Of a DNA stretch of 64,000 bases, positions 57,330 through 64,000 are shown piece after piece. Made by a program: the position numbers and the translations under genes. The notes below the pieces were generated by a model, which did not search any database, had not been told where the DNA came from, and saw nothing but the letters and a program-made list of their open reading frames with translations. Positions within the stretch are counted from its first letter, which is position 1. Every line of letters begins with the position of its first letter. Origin of the DNA: Physcomitrium patens (lineage: Eukaryota > Streptophyta > Bryopsida > Funariales > Funariaceae); contig NC_037265.1 in NCBI RefSeq assembly GCF_000002425.4, positions 12,542,330-12,606,329 of the forward strand, in the 5' to 3' direction.

Positions 57330-57820
57330 TGTTAAAATAAAAATAGAAAATGTTACCTTGTATAGGATATTATCTTAGGTAAGTTGCTAGTAGTCAAAGG
57401 TTTGACTCTTGGTATATGGTAAGGGCATCCAATGGATATAGGATGAAGTCATGGACCAAGAGTCAAAGTCAAAAGGATAAAGTATTAATAAGGGAATATC
57501 CGAAGACTAATTATGAGTCATTAGTGTATGTCATAGGATACCTTCATAGTTCGTGAGATGCCAAAGGATCCTAAGAGCATGTATGTAAGACGTAAGAGTA
57601 ATTAGTATTAGACATAGGATACTCTTGGGACTCGTGACATGCCAAAAGGATCCTAGGGCCATATGTATAAAAGTCAAAGAGTGGACGATGTCTTTTAGGG
57701 CAGCAACTACCACCTATAAGTAATGGATGTTAGAAGTGAGAGATATCTTACTCCATACTCTTTGTATGCAACCTTGCTGATGCTAAGTGTTGTGTCTTCT
57801 AAGTACTTTTTTTCTTAATA
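57330..57820 (+). repeat. D 3' LTR
   Basis: 491 bp, aligned throughout with 52142-52634, with the same internal duplication (about 57534 and 57614) and the same TAATA end. Confidence 0.9.
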
Positions 57821-59330
57821 AAAGTACCTTCTAGATGATGCCATTCTTAAAATAAATCTACAATTGCAAGAAGCTCTTTCTTGTAAATCTCATAGTTGAT
57901 CTCAACTATTGAAATAAATTTACAATGGAAATCTTTTAAATAGAGTTTATTCTTTATTTCTATTTATGACAACATTGCTTTTAAAGCAAAGTATAATGTA
58001 TTTTTTTTTAAAAAAATACCTTAAAAAATTTCACAAAATACAAAATAGGTGATAAAATAAAATTTGTCTTTAATAACTTTAAAAGATGCTTCAACTTCTT
58101 TCGTCTATTTAAGTTTTTTTTTACATGTAAGACATGTAAGAAGAGCTGCAACATCAAAAAAAATATTAATAAAGATTCAATAATAATTGGAAAATCTCAA
58201 AAAATATTAAATATCTCTTGTTATTTTTTAAACCTTTAATCTATGATAATCTAGACCATCTTTGAATCTACTATAAGACCATAATTTGAAATGATGTATC
58301 TCAAAAAGTCAACTTGAATAATATGAAATATATACTTTTCCATCTTGGTACATAATCCTGTGCCTCTAAGTTTTTACTATATACAATATATATAAAGTTC
58401 ATATTTTTTAATATTCTTAGAATAGATTAGAATATTGTCTAGAGAATAGATAGTAGAATCATTAAGAAACTTTCAAAAAATATCATTCATTAGATGTTGA
58501 AAAGCAACTAGTATATTTGTGAATCCAAAAGATATGATATTATATATAAAGTATCCACACTTAATTTAAAATATAATTTTTTATTTATTTCTATTTTTAA
58601 TGCATATTAGGTTATATATGCTTCATAATTCTATTTTTATATAAATATTTTCTTAATATAATTAATCAAAAAGTCTTAAAAATAAAAATTAAATTTAGTT
58701 ATTTTTTATGGTCATCTTATTGAATCTTTAATAGCCCATATACATCTTCAATGATCCATCTTTTTTTTTTACAAATAAAATAGGAACAAATGCTAGAAAT
58801 TTTAAATAGCATATGAAGTTCTTAGCTTAGTTTTTATTAATGTATTCTTTAAGTACAATCAACTCATTTAGCAATAAGTTATAGATTGGTCAAAGTAGTA
58901 GTTGAGTTCTTTCTTAAAGATTAATTGAATAAACATAAGGATGATGCTTTAAAAAGATATTTGTATTCTTTTTTCTTAATTTTTTTGATAATTTTAATAT
59001 TGACTTAGAATTGTGGTTGTAGTTTAATTTTCATTAAAAATAGATGTGACATATATATATATATATATATATAGATAATATTTTTTTTTACAGCATACAT
59101 AAAATTTCTTACACCTACCAATAATAGTTTGGTTATATTGGACTTTGGGATTTCTAATCAATTAACAAATCTCAGGTTAAAATAAAAAAAAATTAAAGTT
59201 ACAAAAAATCTAATCTATTTGAAGATTAAACTTTTCTAATTATAATAATCCTAAATAACTAAATTGGAAGAAAATCTAATCACATTAAATATTACTAAGC
59301 TATTATAACCATTAATTGTTATATGCTAAC
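57821..59330 (-). pseudogene. A5: RNase H, RT and protease remnant (minus strand)
   Basis: Continues A5 on the far side of element D, matching A4 and A1 in reverse: RNase H (57821-58110), RT (58190-58960, with the YLDD region near 58440) and part of protease up to about 59330, where similarity fades. It is full of stops and indels; an AT microsatellite at 59050-59073 lies in it. Confidence 0.8.
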
Positions 59331-60309
59331 TCATGTCAAAATTGATTGATAAAGAATTTGTCATTCCAATCAAGATTACAAGCAAGTTTTTAGAATTCAA
59401 CAAGCATATATGATGGTTGAACGAGATTCTTATTATAAAGATATAAGTTTTGTCTTTGCTACATGTGAGTGGATTTTTCTCTCCTCACTTAAATTTGATT
59501 TAATTAGATTTATAACTTAGATTAGAGTCCAATATTAATTAATGTGGAGATGCAAATCATCTATAAGATAGGAAAATCAAAATGAGGTAATAATCAAGAT
59601 TAATCCAACAACACAACAAGTTAGTTACGTATTTTTATGATTTAATTTTTAGCATTTGTAGTTCATTTAGTTAAGTACCTTCCAAGACTTATTCCATCAA
59701 ACTTAAATTCTGAAAATTATGAATTAGAATAAAATAAAATAAAAATAATGAATATCATGCTAGAGTGCTAGTCTAGGACTTTTCAAGGTGGTATTAATCA
59801 TGTAAATCGGAGTTCTATATAGGAAGTTATCTATGGATGAAGTTTTTATGACAAAACTTCATCTAAAATTAGAAATTCAGTAATAAATATCCTTAAATAT
59901 TTAATTTCAGCACTAACATGATGTTAAGATTTTTTAAGATAAAAGATGAAAGTTGGAAGATTACAAAATTAAAAATAAAAAGAAAAAAATTAAAATTAAA
60001 ATTAAAATTAATAATTAAAAGTTAAATGAAAATTTAAAAGTAATAGAAGTAAAAGTTGAAGGTTAAAAGTAAAAGTTAAAAGGTTAAGGTTGAAAGAAAC
60101 AAGAAAAAATTAAAAGATCAGATTTTTTTTATTTTTTTTTTATCCTTAAGAGATAAAAATAGATGGAAAGATAAGAATTTAAGATTAATTTCCAAAGTGA
60201 GATAAAAGTTCTTAGAAATTATTAAATAATATTGATTAATGATAATAAGACAAATGAGTGACAATATAGCAATTTAGGTGCTAAAGGATGTGATTAGAAA
60301 ATGATTAGG
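59331..60309. other. AT-rich stretch, no feature recognised
   Basis: No ORF, no LTR match. It contains short tandem 'aaaattaaaatt' and 'aaaagttaaa' runs (about 59960-60110). It lies between the A5 protease and a diverged tandem repeat. Confidence 0.5.
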
Positions 60310-61045
60310 GAAGGAAAACTTACTTGGAGTATGTCAAGTTGAGGGCAGCAGATCCCTTATTGTTCAAAAATCTTCTAACATTCCTACACAGCTCCTATGC
60401 AATTGAAATTTTTTATGGTTGAATTTGACTTAGAGTTTCTCCTATCTACAAAATTTCATGATGATCCAAGGTTTGACATCCGAGATATGTGTTTTCAAAG
60501 CAAGGCAATGTGAGCTGTCTAGGCAACAGACCCCTTTCTACTTAAAAATTTACTAAAAATCAGTTAATAGTTTAAAATTAAAAAATATAATTTTTTACTA
60601 AAATTAAACTTAATAGATTTTCTTTTCCAAAAACATTTGGCACAAAAATGTAAGTAAGTACTAAGATACAATTTTTCAAAGCTGGTTGTTCAACACTGCC
60701 GAGGTAGCAGATCCCTTTGAATTTAAAAATTCATTTAAAATTTTATTTAGATTGGGAATTAGTGATTGAAATTTTGTAATAAACTAAGCTTTAGAATGCA
60801 TTCATTTCAAAAATTTGCATCAAAGTTGAGTTAGAGGTTACCACGTTATAGATTGTTTAAATCAATACTCCTACACTGCCAAGGCAGTAGACCCCTGCTA
60901 TCTTGAAAACTCGCCAAAAATTCTTCACAATTTCAAATCAGGCGTGCCTTGTGCCGTTACAAAGCCAAGAATGAGTGGAATCTGCTTACAAAGTTTCACA
61001 AAATGAAAATAAAAAGAGATAGACTAAGCGAGTTATAACCAAGGC
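60310..61045. repeat. Diverged ~180-bp tandem repeat, about four units
   Basis: The motif 'agcagaYcCCtt' or its variants recurs at about 60347, 60525, 60706 and 60886, spaced 178-181 bp. Each is followed by 'ttnaaaaattnnctaaaaat' and, later in the unit, a 'caaaatttca' plus 'gatatgngttttcaaag' segment. The last such segment is near 60990-61045. The units are clearly related but poorly conserved. Confidence 0.6.
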
Positions 61046-61924
61046 CATAGAAGTTTAAAGAAGAAGATTTGCATTCACAAGATGGGGGAACATTTTGCCA
61101 TGGCTTCGCCACAAGAAGATGGAGAGAGAGAGGGAGTTCAGTCCCCCAAGCCCTCTTAACCAAGTGGGAAGAGGCCCAAACATAGCAGACACATCTCCAC
61201 CATCAAAATTAAAAAATCCCTAATGAAGATCAAGGGTCCTCAATAACTCTTAGCCCAACCCCGATCTCAAGGTTGGAAATGCCTAGAACTCAAAAACTAA
61301 CACCTTTTTGGTGAAACTAACACCACCAATGTCTCTAAAACATATTTTTATCTTGAGATCAACTATTCACAGGCCCAAATTTGAGTTCTAAATTATAAGA
61401 AATAATTAATTTGCTAATTTAGTTGTAAATTTGAAGTACAATTCTAATTCTAATTAGCCTATTTGGAAATCAGCAAGGGTTCTTGCCATCAAAGCCTTCA
61501 TAATCACCATTCTTCAATTTAAACTTCCTTAAGCATGAACTATTGGCAAATCCAAAACCTAATTATAAATTGGCCTTGAATTTGTGATTTTTTCCAATTT
61601 TTTTTTTTCAACTTCAAGAAGTGATTAAAATCACTATGAGAGGAAACTCCACCAAAAATTTAGCTTTTCTCCATCTTTTAAGATCATCATTAATTTAATA
61701 ATTAGACTTTATATTTTTAATCCAATTAAATTATAAAATAAAATTTAAACTTAAAAATCTCAAAATTAATTAAGAAGATAGAGTAATTAGGTTTAAGGGA
61801 CTTTTTAACCATAGTCAAATTAGAAATTAGCTTTTGGATTGAAAATTAAGATTGTAGATAAATTTAAAATATAATTCCTAAGAATTAGAAGAGAAATTCT
61901 ACTAAAATTGTAGTTTTATCACTT
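61046..61924. other. Unassigned, less AT-rich at its start
   Basis: 61080-61330 is noticeably less AT-rich ('ccatggcttcgccacaagaagatgg' kind of sequence, quoted in part) and may be a piece of a gene or repeat, but gives no ORF of 60 codons. The rest is AT-rich, without a recognisable feature. Confidence 0.4.
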
Positions 61925-62200
61925 AGAAAAAGATTTAAAGTAATTTAAGAAAAGAAAATCATAGACCTTCTAAATTTGCTATTTTTTTCTCTTGATTTTT
62001 AAAATAGTCAATTAATCTACTAATTAGAATTATCCATCTAATTAATAACCTAAAGATATGATCAAAGTCATAATTAACTGAAAAACTAATTTGGATCCAT
62101 TAATTAATTATATTAGCATTGAAATTAATAAAAATATGTTAAAAATTAAAAAAAGAATTATAACTAACCATTGGAGCTTTTAATTATGCTCATACTATCC
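61925..62200 (+). repeat. Long inverted repeat, left arm
   Basis: Matches the reverse complement of about 63720-64000 over some 280 bp with many substitutions; for example 'attagaattatcca' and 'gttataactaacca'-type blocks recur in order. The right arm may run past the window end. Confidence 0.55.
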
Positions 62201-62389
62201 TTTCTTTATCACTTTTTTCAAAAGTGGCTGTAAATAATTTGAAGAATGAATTTAGATTATAGAAAAAATATAATTTTTTTCATCACAAATTCAAATCAAA
62301 AGAGAGCACTTTGAATATAAAAATATTCTTTTGAATCTATCTTGAATAAATTCATAAGAATATTAAGAAGGATGCAACCTTACATGAAG

Positions 62390-62950
62390 TTTTATTTGTT
62401 ATAGAAATCTTCAAAACTTTAATCAAATTTTATCAAACTTCTCTAATATATTTTTTCTTGTATCCCTTATATTTGTAGTAGCAAAGCTTTTCAAATTCAT
62501 TTGCAAACTTATCGTACTTACTTCTCTCAATTACACAACTTCTTAGAATAAACTTTAAATATCATTATTCACCTCTTCCTTAAGCATCAAAATATCACTT
62601 CCATGATTAACATTAGAGATATATAAGATTTCCACCTTGAATATTAAAAAGCTTGTAGAGATTTGTAATAGTTACAAATCTATTTTCACTTTTATCAAAA
62701 GTAGCTTTTATATTTTTTTCTTCTATAAAAAATTCAAACAAATCTATAACTCAACTTAATAAAAAGTAATCTATAATCTCTAATAACAAATAAAATTTCT
62801 ATAAAGAATGATAATCAACTCTCTTAAAAGAAAAAAAATCAAAATTAGAAAATTAAAATATTAATTTAAAGATAGATAGTTTATAATTTTAAAAATAAAA
62901 TATTAGAAATGAAATAATCTATTCATTTTTAAAACAAAACAAAAACAATG
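62390..62950 (-). pseudogene. A6 gag remnant, minus strand
   Basis: Reverse complement aligns with A3 12783-13010 ('ttccatgatt', 'agtattaaaaagctt' blocks), the N-terminal part of gag. Stops and indels abound. It may be the lost 5' end of A5, now separated from its protease by about 3 kb of other sequence. Confidence 0.65.
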
Positions 62951-62958
62951 AATTGTCA

Positions 62959-62969
62959 CTTTTGGCAAA
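62959..62969 (-). promoter_or_regulatory. A6 self-priming site, counterpart of A1 3772-3782
   Basis: On the minus strand TTGCCAAAAGT begins two bases after the LTR end. The A6 LTR holds ACTTTTGTCAA, 31 nt after its TATA box. The two pair at 10 of 11 positions, including a base pair that differs from A1 on both sides. Confidence 0.5.
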
Positions 62970-62970
62970 G

Positions 62971-63491
62971 TATCAAGGATATGAATTTTAAAGATTCAAA
63001 AGATCAATACACTCTTCTATTACTCAAAAAGATTAAAAAAATCACTCAAAGATATTATAATAGTTATTGTGAAAGACAAGAAGACTAGAAAGTCTTAAAA
63101 TAAGAATAAAGACTAAAAAAACATTGACAAAAGTGAAATAGGCTTCATTCTTGTCTTTGTATATACTATCTAACTAAAAGCTACATGGCAATGTTCTATA
63201 GAACCTCCAACATGTGTTTAACTTATTAGACACATATCTAACTTACAAGACAAGTTTTGTATGTGTACGCTACATAGTGAATTTGTTCTATAAGTTAATA
63301 ACACATGCAGTACGTGGTTAACTTATTGGCTAAATTTTTAACCTATCAATCAACTACAAATCTATTTAAAATCAAATACATATTTGTGTTGCTTCTAAGA
63401 AACTTTGCCACAAAATGATATTAAATCTATCTATATTTACCTTCAACCTAACACTTCATATCTAAGTAAATATATATATATATTTGTGACA
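62971..63491 (-). repeat. A6 5' LTR, minus strand
   Basis: 521 bp, TGTCACAAAT...CCTTGATA on the minus strand. It is of the A3 subtype and keeps the TATA box (TATATAC, 63169-63163) and the decayed hairpin. Confidence 0.8.
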
Positions 63492-63719
63492 TTAAGTTCT
63501 CTATTATTGAGCAATATTATGCCTATTGTAAGAGATTTCATATCTAGCTATGGTTTTATTCATGTATTCATTAGTACCAATGATAGATTACATATTTTCT
63601 TATTAAATCTCATAAATAGTTTTTTTTATTTATCTTTCTAGGTGCAACTAGACGGTTTTATTTGTAAGTTTGAACTTTCTGCCAAGATATATTTTTTCCT
63701 TACTTAGATTTGATATCTC
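63492..63719. other. AT-rich flank, no feature recognised
   Basis: No similarity to the four families was seen. The short ORF crossing the LTR border here has low-complexity sequence and no support as a gene. Confidence 0.45.
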
Positions 63720-64000
63720 TATGAGCACAATCAATAGCTTTAATGGTTAGTTATAATCACTTTTGTGATTTTTAACATATTTTTTATAAATTTTTATGCT
63801 AGAATGATTAATTTATGAATTCAAATTAGTTTTTTTTATTAATTATGGCTTTATTTATATTTTTAGGTTATTAATTAAGTAGATAATTCTAATTATTAGA
63901 TTGAATGATTATTTAAAATTCTAAAAATAGTAATTTTAGGAGATCTATGATTTATTCTTCTTGATCTGGTTTAAATTCTTTTTTAGTATTAACATTAGAA
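63720..64000 (-). repeat. Long inverted repeat, right arm
   Basis: Reverse-complement partner of 61925-62200. The ~1.5 kb between the arms contains the A6 gag and LTR. Confidence 0.55.

Larger units (their letters stand above)
52142..57820 (+). mobile_element. D: Ty1/Copia retrotransposon
   Basis: A 5,679-bp element inserted in A5 RNase H: LTRs of 493 and 491 bp, a half-tRNA-iMet primer site, one gag-pol frame with integrase before RT (the Copia order), and a polypurine tract. The ends are TGTTA...TAATA in both LTRs, not TG...CA. Flanks AACAT and AAAGT both derive plausibly from the family A sequence GAAGT, an eroded 5-bp duplication. The LTRs differ at many sites, so insertion is older than A1. 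Confidence 0.92.

Noticed and set aside
60310..61045. CRISPR-like array
   Set aside because: Repeats are ~180 bp, diverged, without unique spacers, in a eukaryotic context.
63405..63641. 78-codon ORF as a small membrane protein gene
   Set aside because: It starts in the A6 LTR, crosses its border and is low-complexity AT-rich sequence.

Overview
The window looks like a piece of a large, repeat-rich, AT-rich land-plant nuclear genome made almost entirely of nested LTR retrotransposons in different stages of decay. The plant assignment rests on a plant-type OTA (Athila/Tat-like) Ty3/Gypsy element with a tRNA-Asp-like primer site, a plant-type Ty1/Copia polyprotein and plant-style polypurine tracts. 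The species cannot be named from the sequence. A Tcn1-like chromovirus and a Gypsy family with fungal-type motifs make a non-seed plant or gymnosperm plausible, but this is inference. I found no convincing host gene, rRNA, tRNA gene or CRISPR array.

Four retrotransposon families are defined here. Family A is a Ty3/Gypsy chromovirus with a chromodomain and an extra 140-codon ORF behind it; its LTR is 552 bp. Family B is a Ty3/Gypsy family without a chromodomain; its LTRs are 1.18-1.34 kb and its primer site matches tRNA-Trp. Family C is an OTA-type Ty3/Gypsy element with four zinc-knuckle modules in gag and a third ORF after pol. Family D is a Ty1/Copia element with a half-tRNA-iMet primer site.

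Layout. 1-1052 is a decayed B LTR, inserted in a decayed A copy (A2: 1053-3217 and 9590-11666). A2 is split by a young full-length A copy (A1: 3218-9589, 5-bp target duplication TAAGT). 11667-15716 holds tandem A LTR remnants and a truncated A copy (A3), fused directly to a 5'-truncated B copy (B2: 15717-20985). 20993-28876 is element C, which lacks its 3' LTR. 28877-37539 is the best-preserved B copy (B1), with two LTRs, gag, pro, RT-RNase H and integrase. 37540-39270 is a minus-strand A remnant (A4). 39271-48159 is a minus-strand B copy (B3), damaged by a 100-N assembly gap and an apparent assembly duplication of one LTR plus its flank. 48200-49950 is AT-rich and unassigned. 49950-59330 is a minus-strand A copy (A5), split by the Copia element D (52142-57820). 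59330-64000 is AT-rich, with a diverged ~180-bp tandem repeat, a long inverted repeat and a minus-strand A 5' LTR plus gag (A6).

Main points of interest. Family A carries an 11-nt complement between its predicted RNA 5' end and the site just after the 5' LTR. This is the arrangement used for Tf1/sushi-type self-priming, and a second copy shows a matching change on both sides. Family A also has an accessory ORF of identical length in two copies. Family B shares an in-frame UGA and a frame change in all three copies. Element C keeps one 5.9-kb reading frame with 18 stop codons but no net frameshift, pointing to C-to-T decay. The region around the N gap appears misassembled.
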